Assembly (NCBI RefSeq): GCF_003144395.1
Contig: NZ_PENZ01000034.1
Location: 496,001 to 560,000, forward strand
DNA length: 64,000 nt
From: Proteus faecis
GTDB lineage: Bacteria; Pseudomonadota; Gammaproteobacteria; Enterobacterales; Enterobacteriaceae
Direction: 5' to 3'
A program made the translations under genes and the position numbers. The notes beneath the pieces were generated by a model, which was not told where the DNA came from, did not search any database, and saw only the letters and a program-made list of their open reading frames with translations. Shown here in pieces: positions 56,601 through 64,000 of this stretch. The stretch's first letter is position 1. Every line of letters starts with the position of its first letter.

Positions 56601-56823
56601 TATAATTAACAACCACTCTTTACTTACATATAAAAAATTGAATTTTCATTTCATCACTCAATTAATATATTATAAACTCAAAAAACAATAAATATAAAAA
56701 CAATAACAGTTAATTTATTAATGATAAATCGGAAAAAGATACTAGAAAAACATCATTGGAATTATTTATTTGAATTAATTATTCCTTCATTAATAAAAAA
56801 TAGATAAAAACAAAATCTAAAAA

Positions 56824-56859
56824 TAATGATAAAGGCCACATATTAATGTGGCCTTTATC
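56824..56859 (-). terminator. Intrinsic terminator of phoH
   Basis: Perfect 14-bp inverted repeat GATAAAGGCCACAT (56828-56841) with ATGTGGCCTTTATC (56846-56859), loop ATTA. On the minus strand it leads into ATTATTTTTAG. It lies 28 bp after the phoH stop. Confidence 0.9.
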
Positions 56860-56887
56860 GCTCTATATAAAAACTCTTCTGTTCTAT

Positions 56888-57673
56888 TTAATTATTATAA
56901 GCAGCTAATACATGCTGGCATAATGTAGAGCGTACACAATCTTCTTGCATAAATTTAATCACCCCCACTCGATTATTCGCCTCAAATCGAATAAGTGCAT
57001 CCGCTAATCCAGAAGATACGCTAGCAGGTAAATCACACTGTGTAATATCACCATTAACCACAACAGTGACATTTTCGCCCATTCTGGTTAGAAATAACTT
57101 CATTTGATTTACCGTAACATTCTGTGCTTCATCTAAAATAACAAATGCATTTTCAAAAGTACGACCTCGCATATAAGCAAAAGGCGCAATTTCGACTTTA
57201 CCGATTTCAGGCCGTAGACAATATTGTAAAAATGACGCACCTAAACGTTTAACTAATACGTCGTAAACAGGACGAAAATAGGGTGCAAACTTTTCAGCAA
57301 TATCACCAGGTAAGAAGCCGAGATCTTCATCAGCCTGCAACACAGGTCGAGTAACAATGATACGTTCTATTTCTTTATTAATTAAAGCATCAGCAGCCAT
57401 TGCAGCACTAAGGAACGTTTTACCGCAGCCGGCTTCCCCTGTGGCAAAAATAAGATTCTGATGTTTTATTGCATTCATATATTGGCGTTGCACTTCATTG
57501 CGAGGAGATAACACACGTTCATCACGTTTTTCTCTCGCCATACCAATAGTATCAATATCTCCAAATCCCGGTAAAACCATAACATTATCTCGGTATGCCC
57601 CATTACGTTGTTCTTTACGTGAAGTGCGTTTATTTTCTCGGCGTAAACGTGTTGCTGCTTTTTGTCTACTCAT
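56888..57673 (-). CDS. phoH: PhoH family ATP-binding protein
   Basis: 261 residues. A basic N-terminus (RLRRENKRTSRKEQRNG) precedes a P-loop ATPase/helicase-like domain with Walker A ATGEAGCGKTFLSA (about 77-90), ITRPVLQADEDLGFLPGDIAEKFAPYFRP-type block and Walker B FVILDEAQNV. It closely matches E. coli PhoH, a phosphate-starvation protein probably acting on RNA. Expression is likely under PhoB through the Pho box at 57919-57936, with a long leader containing a terminator (see findings). Confidence 0.93.
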   Translation of the reverse strand: MSRQKAATRLRRENKRTSRKEQRNGAYRDNVMVLPGFGDIDTIGMAREKRDERVLSPRNEVQRQYMNAIKHQNLIFATGEAGCGKTFLSAAMAADALINKEIERIIVTRPVLQADEDLGFLPGDIAEKFAPYFRPVYDVLVKRLGASFLQYCLRPEIGKVEIAPFAYMRGRTFENAFVILDEAQNVTVNQMKLFLTRMGENVTVVVNGDITQCDLPASVSSGLADALIRFEANNRVGVIKFMQEDCVRSTLCQHVLAAYNN

Positions 57674-57774
57674 AGTGGTATTTACCCTTGTTAGTCTTCA
57701 AAAAGTCATCGACATCTCTGTTTGTATTTCATTCACTTACCGATGAGTCCCCTTCAGACTCTGTTTAGTCGCGG

Positions 57775-57837
57775 AAAACAAAAAAACCGGTCACAATCCT
57801 GAACATTAAACATCAATGAACGGTTGTTGCCGGTTTT
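57775..57837 (-). terminator. Terminator-like hairpin in the phoH leader
   Basis: On the minus strand AAAACCGG (57837-57830) pairs with CCGGTTTT (57790-57783), with ACAACC/GGATTGT extending the stem, and is followed by seven T (from 57786 down) and TGTTTTCC. It stands between the Pho box and phoH, about 110 nt before the phoH start codon. Confidence 0.75.
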
Positions 57838-57889
57838 CTGTGAGTAATGAGATATTTCCATTGCTTCTGTCATTCATATTCCCCATCAT
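57806..57889 (-). CDS. Putative 27-residue leader peptide upstream of phoH
   Basis: Short frame reading MMGNMNDRSN... and ending QQPFIDV before TAA. It starts about 30 nt after the Pho box and its last codons are the 5' arm of the phoH leader terminator, with the stop codon in the loop. The ribosome site is poor (GGGGA is close to the third ATG at 57877). It could be a regulatory leader peptide or chance; I recognise no family. Confidence 0.35.
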   Translation of the reverse strand: MMGNMNDRSNGNISLLTENRQQPFIDV

Positions 57890-57918
57890 GGAGTTAGAGT
57901 GAAAATTAGCGAAGCTTT

Positions 57919-57936
57919 ATGACAGTATAATGACAA
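57919..57936 (-). promoter_or_regulatory. Pho box
   Basis: On the minus strand TTGTCAT-TATA-CTGTCAT: two 7-bp direct repeats with 4-bp spacer, matching the PhoB half-site CTGTCAT at 13 of 14 positions. It lies 246 bp upstream of phoH. A -10-like TAATTT follows about 10-15 bp downstream. Confidence 0.8.
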
Positions 57937-58017
57937 AAGAAAAATATTTTCAACACTGAGATGATTTATAACCAGATGGACTTAACAAAAAAATAAGTGT
58001 TATTTTAGGGGGAGTAA

Positions 58018-58461
58018 ATGAATTTCTTGCGATTACCTTTTATTTATTGGTTACTACTTAACCTAATTCCATTTATTGGTTTTGAACTTCACTCTGGCTC
58101 TATCAAAATGGGCTTCTTTTTTTACCTTGGTTTGCTTACCATTACGACTTCTGGAATTTGGCTTTTTTACTGCCTCTCATTTTTTATTAAACAAAAAACG
58201 TCTCCTAATCCCAATCACACACCTCGACAATTAGTGACAAGTGGCCCATATAAAATAAGTCGCAATCCTATGTATCTCGGTTTTTTAGATATTAGTATTG
58301 GGTTGTTTTTTATTTTTGGTAATTGGGGATTTTTGGGGGCTGCAATTGCGTTTTATTTTATTACTGATCGCTATACGATAGTACGTGAAGAGAAAATTTT
58401 AAGTGAGTTATTTCCACAAGCGTGGCAACAATATTGTCGCCACGTTCGTCGTTGGATGTAG
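58018..58461 (+). CDS. Isoprenylcysteine methyltransferase-like membrane protein
   Basis: 147 residues with about four hydrophobic helices. The ICMT/PEMT core is LVTSGPYKISRNPMYLGFLDISIG (about 75-98) and the C-terminal REEKILSELFPQAWQQYCRHVRRW, which bind S-adenosylmethionine at the membrane surface in related enzymes. Bacterial members have unknown substrates (possibly lipids). It is divergent from phoH and convergent with endA (5 nt between stops). Confidence 0.8.
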   Translation: MNFLRLPFIYWLLLNLIPFIGFELHSGSIKMGFFFYLGLLTITTSGIWLFYCLSFFIKQKTSPNPNHTPRQLVTSGPYKISRNPMYLGFLDISIGLFFIFGNWGFLGAAIAFYFITDRYTIVREEKILSELFPQAWQQYCRHVRRWM

Positions 58462-58466
58462 TACGA

Positions 58467-59450
58467 TTAGGGCTGTTTACAGTTATTAGCTAAACGGTAA
58501 CCGGCCTTAATAGCTTCACTCTCTGTTTTAAACAAAACCGCATTTTTATCTGACATTGTTTTATAACCAGAGCAATGTGCAAAATGGTAGATCTTGCTAT
58601 TTACATTACCTTTAATATCTTGAGATTGTGATGTATCTACGGGTTTAACTGTTTCAGTTTTAGCTTTAGTGGTCTGCGTACTATTTGTTGCAGCTAATCC
58701 GATACCACTATTTTTATGCCCTAACTGCCATTTCATTTCACCTGTTACAAAGGGATTATGATATCCAACAATATGAGCAATACGATTATCACGCTCTTTT
58801 TCCCATGCTGTTGGTGGATAAGCTTTATCCCAAGCCATTAATAACTGTTGTTGCTGACGAGACATAGAAAGGTTATAGCGATCATGTAAGTAGAAATACA
58901 CCCTTGCTACTTGGCCTTTAACTTCATTACGAGGTTCAAAAGTTCGTGAAGCAAAATCAACGCGACTACGGCATTGACCATATTGGTAAGGCGCTTGTAC
59001 AGGTAATTGGCCAAAACTAAAATTGCTACGGTCACCATTAACTTCACCAATAGATGGTGCTAAATTGTGTAAATCAGCTTCAATTTTGCCAAATATAGGA
59101 TCATTTTTCACACAATTAGTTCTGCCTCCATTTTGCCAACATTGACGTTGATGCCCAAAAACCCATGCAGGTACAATGTGCTCCCACTCTATACGTTCCG
59201 CTCTTGTTTGCTGGGTTCTGACTTTATAGCCACAACTGGCTAAATCAACACGCCCTCCAGATTTACCTACCCATTTCCAATCACAACCACAATAAATAGT
59301 ACCTTGTGACTTTTGATTTTGATCATAATAAATACGTTCTTTTGCTATCTCTTTCGCTTTTGTAAAATTTTCAGGTGCCTGTGCTTGAATATTTAGCGTA
59401 ATAAAAAACAAACCCAACACAACCGCGGTATAGTGTAATATTTTTCTCAA
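58467..59450 (-). CDS. endA: Endonuclease I (EndA) with C-terminal extension
   Basis: 327 residues against 235 in E. coli EndA. Signal peptide ending NIQAQA, so periplasmic or secreted. The nuclease domain (about 30-245) has the beta-beta-alpha metal motif RIEWEHIVPAWVFG (His91 catalytic), ADLHNLAPSIGEVNGDRSNF and YGQCRSRVDF with conserved cysteines. After a Thr/Ser/Lys linker, residues 281-327 form a small domain (NSKIYHFAHCSGY ... ESEAIKAGYRLANNC) resembling the Ada-type zinc-binding module found at the end of some secreted nucleases. Confidence 0.88.
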   Translation of the reverse strand: MRKILHYTAVVLGLFFITLNIQAQAPENFTKAKEIAKERIYYDQNQKSQGTIYCGCDWKWVGKSGGRVDLASCGYKVRTQQTRAERIEWEHIVPAWVFGHQRQCWQNGGRTNCVKNDPIFGKIEADLHNLAPSIGEVNGDRSNFSFGQLPVQAPYQYGQCRSRVDFASRTFEPRNEVKGQVARVYFYLHDRYNLSMSRQQQQLLMAWDKAYPPTAWEKERDNRIAHIVGYHNPFVTGEMKWQLGHKNSGIGLAATNSTQTTKAKTETVKPVDTSQSQDIKGNVNSKIYHFAHCSGYKTMSDKNAVLFKTESEAIKAGYRLANNCKQP

Positions 59451-59703
59451 AGTGGTATCTGCCTTACTCTTTGTTTTATTAAACCCAATAAGAATTATCT
59501 TTAATAACCAACTGATAATCTTATTTTTATTTCGCCTAATCTTACCTTTTTTTTATTTATTTTTGGCAATCTTTCTAGCTATTTTTTATAGAAAAAATAA
59601 AACAATAAGCGTGAATGGTGATAGAAAAAGCCGTTATTCTCGACATTAACGTAAAAGGGATTTGCTATGGTTTAATCCATCAATGATTTGGAGAAGCTTA
59701 AAA

Positions 59704-59886
59704 ATGAATGAGAATATGCTGAATTTGATGGATGAATTAGTCGAAATAACAAAAAAGCATGCGAATAACGAAGATGTTAAAGCACATGCCAGTCTAGAAT
59801 CTGAAAATAAATTACGAATTCAAATTATTATTTCCGATAAAAATGAATTGGATATTACATTAAACTCTCTGCAACACGCGATGTAA
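59704..59886 (+). CDS. Small acidic hypothetical protein
   Basis: 60 residues, MNENMLNLMDELVEITK then a short beta-type stretch KLRIQIIISDKNELDITLNSL. No signal or membrane segment. TTGGAGAAG lies about 10 nt upstream of ATG 59704; an upstream ATG in the same frame (59662) has weaker support. I do not recognise a family. It lies between endA and yjjB. Confidence 0.5.
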   Translation: MNENMLNLMDELVEITKKHANNEDVKAHASLESENKLRIQIIISDKNELDITLNSLQHAM

Positions 59887-59890
59887 GTCA

Positions 59891-60379
59891 TTATACACTC
59901 GGACGCTTGCGATATAACCATAATCCCGGCAAAGATAGCCCGATAGAAAGCGCACCGACAATAAATGAAGCTTTAAGGAAATTCGTAACTAAAGCTTCAA
60001 AAATTTCTGCGCTATAACCAATTTGCGTTAACTTCACCACCGAGATCATCGCTATATATGCATTTATTCCGGGAAACATCGGAATAATAGCTGCAACAGT
60101 AAAGACTTTAGGATGTGCAAGCCACCAGCGTGACCACTGGATACCAATGCATCCCACTAAAATAGCAGCACAAAAACTTGCCCACTCAATATTCATACCA
60201 CTCATTACTAATAGAGTACGAGAGCCATGGCCTATTGCTCCCAATAGTGCGCAATATTTTAATGCTCTTATAGGCACATTAAACACCATCGCAAAACCCA
60301 CAGCAGGAATAGCTGCTAAAATCATATCTTCAATCAAGGTAAGAATTATCGTTATTATGCCCAATCTCTTAATCCCCAT
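59891..60379 (-). CDS. yjjB: Succinate exporter small subunit YjjB (ThrE_2 family)
   Basis: 162 residues, about five hydrophobic helices. It matches E. coli YjjB (157 aa): [53 protein letters not shown] and the end [18 protein letters not shown]. In E. coli YjjP and YjjB together export succinate. ATG at 60379 overlaps the yjjP stop by 25 nt; more upstream in-frame starts lie deep in yjjP. Confidence 0.88.
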   Translation of the reverse strand: MGIKRLGIITIILTLIEDMILAAIPAVGFAMVFNVPIRALKYCALLGAIGHGSRTLLVMSGMNIEWASFCAAILVGCIGIQWSRWWLAHPKVFTVAAIIPMFPGINAYIAMISVVKLTQIGYSAEIFEALVTNFLKASFIVGALSIGLSLPGLWLYRKRPSV

Positions 60380-61158
60380 ACTGCCATGGCTAAAATAACC
60401 CCTAAACAGGTTGCCAATGTTAACATTGTTGCCATTGCCCAACGCGCTAAACCAGTATTAACGTGCCCTTTAAACATATCAGCAACAGCATTAATTAAAG
60501 GAAATCCGGGAACTAATAATAAGACGCTAGCAGCCATTGAAATAGTCGCCGTAGCTTGAAAATAAGAGAGTTTTAATAATAGACCTGAGACTGAAGTCGC
60601 CACAAATGCCGTAATACAGAAATTAATTAATGGATTCATTTGGCGATGTGTTAATACTTGGCGGACAAACATACCAAAGCCACCACCAATAGTCGAAACT
60701 AAAAAGCCATCCCAATTACCACCATTTAGTTTAGAGAAACAACCACACGATAAGGCAACCATAAAAATAATCGCCCAACGTGGATAACGTAATGGTTTTA
60801 TATGCTCAAATCGTTTTCTTGCTTCATGAATATCTGCAAGATGATGTTCAACCAAAATAACAATATGCTGAACTTCTGTCACAACATGCATATTAATGCC
60901 ACGGTCGGCTATCTTTCGTGTTGATGTTTGACAATGCCCGTTAACAATCGTGGTTAATACAACCGCATTAGCAGAAATTGCACTTTCGACTTGATGTACA
61001 CCTAAAGCTAAACCTAGGCGAGTAGAAAGCTGTTCAACCAGCATACTTTCTGCACCATGTTGCAATAGCAACAACGCAGTTTGAATACATAACTTGGTAA
61101 TTTCACGCTGTTTATCTTGTGAAATGGCAGTGCACTCTGCCATTATCTCATTATCCAT
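60355..61158 (-). CDS. yjjP: Succinate exporter large subunit YjjP (ThrE_1 family)
   Basis: 267 residues. A cytosolic N-terminal domain ([27 protein letters not shown], then [18 protein letters not shown]) is followed by five hydrophobic helices with [15 protein letters not shown] and [28 protein letters not shown]. Close to E. coli YjjP. It forms the exporter with YjjB encoded downstream. Confidence 0.9.
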   Translation of the reverse strand: MDNEIMAECTAISQDKQREITKLCIQTALLLLQHGAESMLVEQLSTRLGLALGVHQVESAISANAVVLTTIVNGHCQTSTRKIADRGINMHVVTEVQHIVILVEHHLADIHEARKRFEHIKPLRYPRWAIIFMVALSCGCFSKLNGGNWDGFLVSTIGGGFGMFVRQVLTHRQMNPLINFCITAFVATSVSGLLLKLSYFQATATISMAASVLLLVPGFPLINAVADMFKGHVNTGLARWAMATMLTLATCLGVILAMAVWGLRDWA

Positions 61159-61487
61159 ACTATGCCTTAGTTTTAATCAAAACGAGCTATTACTACTATA
61201 AAATTTATCGTATAGCTCGCTCCTCGTTCTATCATCTTTCAATTCTATTATGAACAAATAAAATATTTTAGGCAGTAAGCAGATCAATTTTATAGATGGA
61301 TGGATATAAATATTGACATAAGAAGCACGGTATCATGATAAATTACGCTCTCTTATTTTTAGCTTGCTCAATCAAATGGCTATCACTGGTTTAATAAAAA
61401 ACACGCATACAAGTGCTTTATAAACTAATTTAAGCAATTACATTCACAAATCAATTTAAAATGACAAGGCTTGAACCAAAAAATAAA
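61159..61487. other. Intergenic region between yjjP and the first usp gene
   Basis: About 330 bp holding the yjjPB promoter. AT-rich; I see no gene or clear operator. Confidence 0.5.
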
Positions 61488-61513
61488 AACCCCTAAATAG
61501 AGATCTAGGGGTT
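61482..61513 (-). terminator. Intrinsic terminator of the downstream usp gene
   Basis: AACCCCTA (61488-61495) pairs with TAGGGGTT (61506-61513). On the minus strand the stem is followed by TTTATTTTTT. Confidence 0.85.
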
Positions 61514-61542
61514 GCATACTATTTTCTAATTTTATACAAATG

Positions 61543-61980
61543 TTAGCGAACGACTAACACGGATTGCTTAGCATAAGCGACAATACCTGATGCATTTGAT
61601 CCCAATAGGTGTGTTGAAATACTTGGGCGACGAGAGCCTATTACAATCAAATCAGCATGAATTTTTTCAGCAAGCTCTAAAACCTTATCTCTAGCAGAAC
61701 CAAATACAGCTGAAAATTCAACTTGTTCATTTGGCAAATCAATACTATCAGCTAATTCTTGCAGTTGTTCTTGTACACGCTCAAGTGCTTTATTTGCAAA
61801 AGAACTGAGCATGTCATAATGGTAACTATAACTAATAGAGAAACGTGAAATATCAGGAATAGCATGGAAAAGATGCAGTTTCGCACCTTCTAATTTGGCA
61901 ATATAAACAGCGTGTTGTAAGGCTTTAGTCGTTAACTCATCTTCTGAAATATCAACAGGTACTAGAATTGTCTTGTACAT
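61543..61980 (-). CDS. Universal stress protein (UspF/UspG type)
   Basis: 145 residues, single UspA domain of the ATP-binding subgroup: start MYKTILVPVDISEDELT and the nucleotide loop GSRRPSISTHLLGSNASGIVAYA (G-x2-G-x9-G-S pattern at about 118-137), then SVLVVR. Related to E. coli UspF and UspG. It has an ATGAGGAG ribosome site and its own terminator. A paralogue lies 525 bp upstream, on the other side of a small membrane protein gene. Confidence 0.88.
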   Translation of the reverse strand: MYKTILVPVDISEDELTTKALQHAVYIAKLEGAKLHLFHAIPDISRFSISYSYHYDMLSSFANKALERVQEQLQELADSIDLPNEQVEFSAVFGSARDKVLELAEKIHADLIVIGSRRPSISTHLLGSNASGIVAYAKQSVLVVR

Positions 61981-62046
61981 AGCAACTCCTCATTATCAGA
62001 TTATTGTCTGTTTATTATTGTAGCGTTAAACCCAAAGCTTGCTTAT

Positions 62047-62385
62047 TTAATCTTCCTCAAGATGCCATTTATGCAATTGTCGATGAATAAAAGGTGTCAC
62101 TACAAGCCCAATTGATAAAATAAAAACACACTGAAGAAATAAACCATAGATTGCAATAAAAAAGCGTCCTGTTGGGGTTGCAGGTGCTGGCTCTACAGGT
62201 TGACCACTTAACATAGAGATTGCATTTAATGAAGATTCCATAAAGGTATGTCCTTCAATTAAATAAAATCCTAATACGCCTGGTAATAATCCTAAAAAAA
62301 AGAAAATAGAGCCTATTACATAATAGCGTAAGATGCGTAGAATAAAATGATCGAGCCTTAAAAGTTCTTCGGTAAATTTTTCCAT
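62047..62385 (-). CDS. Small membrane protein, ion-channel-like, between two usp genes
   Basis: 112 residues with about two long hydrophobic segments (YYVIGSIFFFLGLLPGVLGFY and FFIAIYGLFLQCVFILSIGLVVTP) joined by a short re-entrant-like stretch FMESSLNAISMLSGQPVEP, and a C-terminal IHRQLHKWHLEED. The layout is like a two-helix potassium channel without the TVGYG filter. I place the start at ATG 62385 (GTGGATAAGA upstream); the frame continues to 62487, but that part runs through the terminator hairpin of the preceding usp gene. Confidence 0.7.
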   Translation of the reverse strand: MEKFTEELLRLDHFILRILRYYVIGSIFFFLGLLPGVLGFYLIEGHTFMESSLNAISMLSGQPVEPAPATPTGRFFIAIYGLFLQCVFILSIGLVVTPFIHRQLHKWHLEED

Positions 62386-62454
62386 TCTTATCCACTTTCT
62401 AGACTGTTTATTCAATAAACTGCTGATTAAATAAATAAGATAAGCTACGCAGAA

Positions 62455-62494
62455 AAAACTAAAAAATATGCTATGAGGGATGCTCATAGCATAT
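62455..62494 (-). terminator. Intrinsic terminator of the upstream usp gene
   Basis: Perfect 12-bp inverted repeat ATATGCTATGAG (62466-62477) with CTCATAGCATAT (62483-62494), loop GGATG. On the minus strand TTTTTAGTTTTTT follows. Confidence 0.9.
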
Positions 62495-62504
62495 TAGTAA
62501 TATA

Positions 62505-62933
62505 TTAACGAACAACTAACACTGAAATTTCAGCATAGCGAACAACGCCCGCAGCTGTAGAGCCTAATAAATGAGTGCTAATATTAGGTCTACGTGAGCC
62601 AATCACAATTAAGTCTGCTTGAATATCTTTTGCTGTGACTAGAATTTCATCTCGAGGTGAGCCAAAAGTAACCGTATAAGCGACCTTTTCAGCAGGCAAA
62701 TCTACCGAATCTACCAACATTTGCATATCATTTTCTGCTTTTACTGTTGCTTTATCTTTAATTTCTGGATAACCCAATGAATAAGCATTAATGATTGCTG
62801 AAGAGATAGGAAGAACATGAATTAAATGTAAATTAGCTCCTGTTTCTTTTGCTAAATACACAGCATGTCGTACCGCTTTACTGGTTAACTCTTCTTCCAC
62901 AATATCAATAGGCACTAAAATCGTTTTATACAT
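62505..62933 (-). CDS. Universal stress protein (UspF/UspG type), second copy
   Basis: 142 residues, same domain as the usp at 61543-61980: MYKTILVPIDIVEEELTSKAVRHAV, the ATP loop GSRRPNISTHLLGSTAAGVVRYA, and SVLVVR. The two are clearly paralogues from a local duplication. ATG at 62933 has GAGAGGAGTT upstream; the frame extends 17 codons more without a ribosome site. Confidence 0.88.
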   Translation of the reverse strand: MYKTILVPIDIVEEELTSKAVRHAVYLAKETGANLHLIHVLPISSAIINAYSLGYPEIKDKATVKAENDMQMLVDSVDLPAEKVAYTVTFGSPRDEILVTAKDIQADLIVIGSRRPNISTHLLGSTAAGVVRYAEISVLVVR

Positions 62934-63075
62934 AATAACTCCTCTCAACTCTCCATTTGCCTTAATCCTATCGCAATAACCCAAAGATTACTGTGAGTGA
63001 ATTAACTAAAAACAACCTAATCTTAATATAAACCTACTTTAATTATTAATATGTTAAGCTAAAAAATAAAAGTGA

Positions 63076-63960
63076 TTATTCAAAATAGTTTGCATTATGT
63101 TGCTGTGTTAACGACCATATTTGATTGCGAATATTGCGGATCGTATCAATCAATTCTGATGCAGTTAACCCTATTGGACCAATACCTTTTTTAACTAAGA
63201 TATCCGCCGACATTCCATGTATCCAAACTGCACTTCTTACCGCATCAGACATTGTCATTCCTTGTGCTAAAAAACTGCCCATCACGCCTGTTAGCACATC
63301 ACCACTCCCTGCTGTTGATAATCCACTATTACCGGTTGTATTAATTGTGATTTCACCTTTCGGAGAAGTCACGACGGTATTTTGACCTTTAATAATTGCC
63401 CAACAATGATAAATCTTCGCAATTTCTTTTGCCGCTTCTTCTCTATTGTTTTGAATATCATTGGGGGTGCAATTAAGCAAAATAGAGGCTTCTTTAGGAT
63501 GTGGCGTTAATACACAGTGCTGATTAAGTGAGAGTTTTGATTTAAATTTAGCCATTAACACTAATGCATCTGCATCAAACACATAGGGTCTATTTTCATT
63601 ACGTTGTGCTAAAGCTATTGATAAGATCTTTTCAGAATTTGCAGATAATCCCAATCCACAACCAATCGCCCAAGCAGAAATGTCTTGCTGATTTATCAAT
63701 TCTTGTGCTGTTTTAAGCATAAGCTCTGGTGCACTATCAATAAAAGGGATAGGAAGTTGTGGCTGAGCAAAACCGAGAAATACTTTTCCACACCCTGCTT
63801 TTAATGCACTTTTACCTGCCAACACAATAGCACCACTCATTCCTTCTGCACTACCTACAATACCTAATGTGCCAAATGTCCCTTTATGTGTATCGCCTGA
63901 TTTGCGCTGATAAAGTGCGGGATAATGAGTGATTGCCTGTAATAATTGTTCTTCATTCAT
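63076..63960 (-). CDS. nnrD: ADP-dependent NAD(P)H-hydrate dehydratase
   Basis: 294 residues. Repairs hydrated NADH/NADPH (NADHX) using ADP. Carbohydrate-kinase-like fold with KGTFGTLGIVGSAEGMSGAIVLAGKSAL near the N-terminus, the PYVFDADALVLM and VLTPHPKEASILL segments, and the catalytic GNSGLSTAGSGDVLTG motif at about 208-223. It corresponds only to the C-terminal half of the E. coli bifunctional Nnr (YjeF); no epimerase domain is attached. Confidence 0.9.
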   Translation of the reverse strand: MNEEQLLQAITHYPALYQRKSGDTHKGTFGTLGIVGSAEGMSGAIVLAGKSALKAGCGKVFLGFAQPQLPIPFIDSAPELMLKTAQELINQQDISAWAIGCGLGLSANSEKILSIALAQRNENRPYVFDADALVLMAKFKSKLSLNQHCVLTPHPKEASILLNCTPNDIQNNREEAAKEIAKIYHCWAIIKGQNTVVTSPKGEITINTTGNSGLSTAGSGDVLTGVMGSFLAQGMTMSDAVRSAVWIHGMSADILVKKGIGPIGLTASELIDTIRNIRNQIWSLTQQHNANYFE

Positions 63961-64000
63961 ATTATTCCCCTCCTTTTTTCTGCATTTTTTCTTATTTCTT

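Noticed and set aside
56433-56827. Invertible promoter element before the pilin gene
   Set aside because: I found no pair of long inverted repeats bounding a promoter-sized segment and no recombinase gene nearby.
59452-59649. 65-residue hydrophobic frame divergent from endA
   Set aside because: No ribosome site, composition explained by AT-rich non-coding sequence, and it occupies the endA promoter region.

Overview
The window looks like a chromosomal segment of a non-mirabilis Proteus (P. vulgaris / P. penneri group; order Enterobacterales). The evidence is an AT-rich genome, enterobacterial gene order (murJ, rimJ-mdtH, ycdY...ghrA-tRNA-Ser(GGA), hemA-prfA-prmC-sirB1-kdsA, lolB-ispE-prs, ychH-pth-ychF), and a class A cephalosporinase of the HugA/CumA type with its divergent LysR regulator, which is typical of P. 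vulgaris and P. penneri and not of P. mirabilis. I see no insertion sequence, prophage or CRISPR array. The accessory content is scattered as single genes or small operons between housekeeping blocks.

Left part (1-12 kb): murJ; a TetR/GNAT divergent pair with two palindromic operators; rimJ and mdtH; yceB; ycdY; a 2-oxoglutarate oxygenase; a very AT-rich 990-residue protein of unknown function (candidate secreted effector) inserted between ycdY and ghrA; ghrA; and tRNA-Ser with its own promoter and terminator. Core block (12.7-26 kb): dauA; the leftward operon hemA-prfA-prmC-sirB1-kdsA-yhcC (heme start, release factor 1 and its methylase, KDO synthesis; sirB2 is missing); and the rightward lolB-ispE-prs, pth and ychF.

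Metabolic/transport block (26-48 kb): budA-budB (acetoin pathway); a second AT-rich candidate effector; a PPC-domain protein with a complete ECF transporter (S, T and two unequal ATPases) and a DedA-like protein; a TAXI-TRAP transporter + GntR regulator + L-2-hydroxyglutarate oxidase operon; cumR/hugA beta-lactamase; an Lrp/LysE pair; HutD/Ves; a MocR-type regulator; and cyanide-insensitive bd oxidase cioAB with a small DUF2474 subunit.

Right part (48.5-64 kb): a DUF805 protein; a Fur-boxed siderophore-interacting reductase; a five-gene chaperone-usher fimbrial operon (pilin, chaperone, usher, adhesin, second chaperone) with a terminator just after the pilin gene; phoH behind a Pho box and a leader that combines a short ORF with an overlapping terminator; an ICMT-like methyltransferase; endonuclease I with an extra C-terminal domain; yjjPB; two universal stress proteins flanking a small channel-like membrane protein; and nnrD.

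The items most worth a second look are the phoH leader (possible translation-coupled attenuation), the two AT-rich orphan proteins, the asymmetric ECF ATPase pair, and the TRAP/LhgO operon with its TTGTATACAA palindrome. Functional calls rest on recalled family resemblance and visible motifs; no database search was possible.
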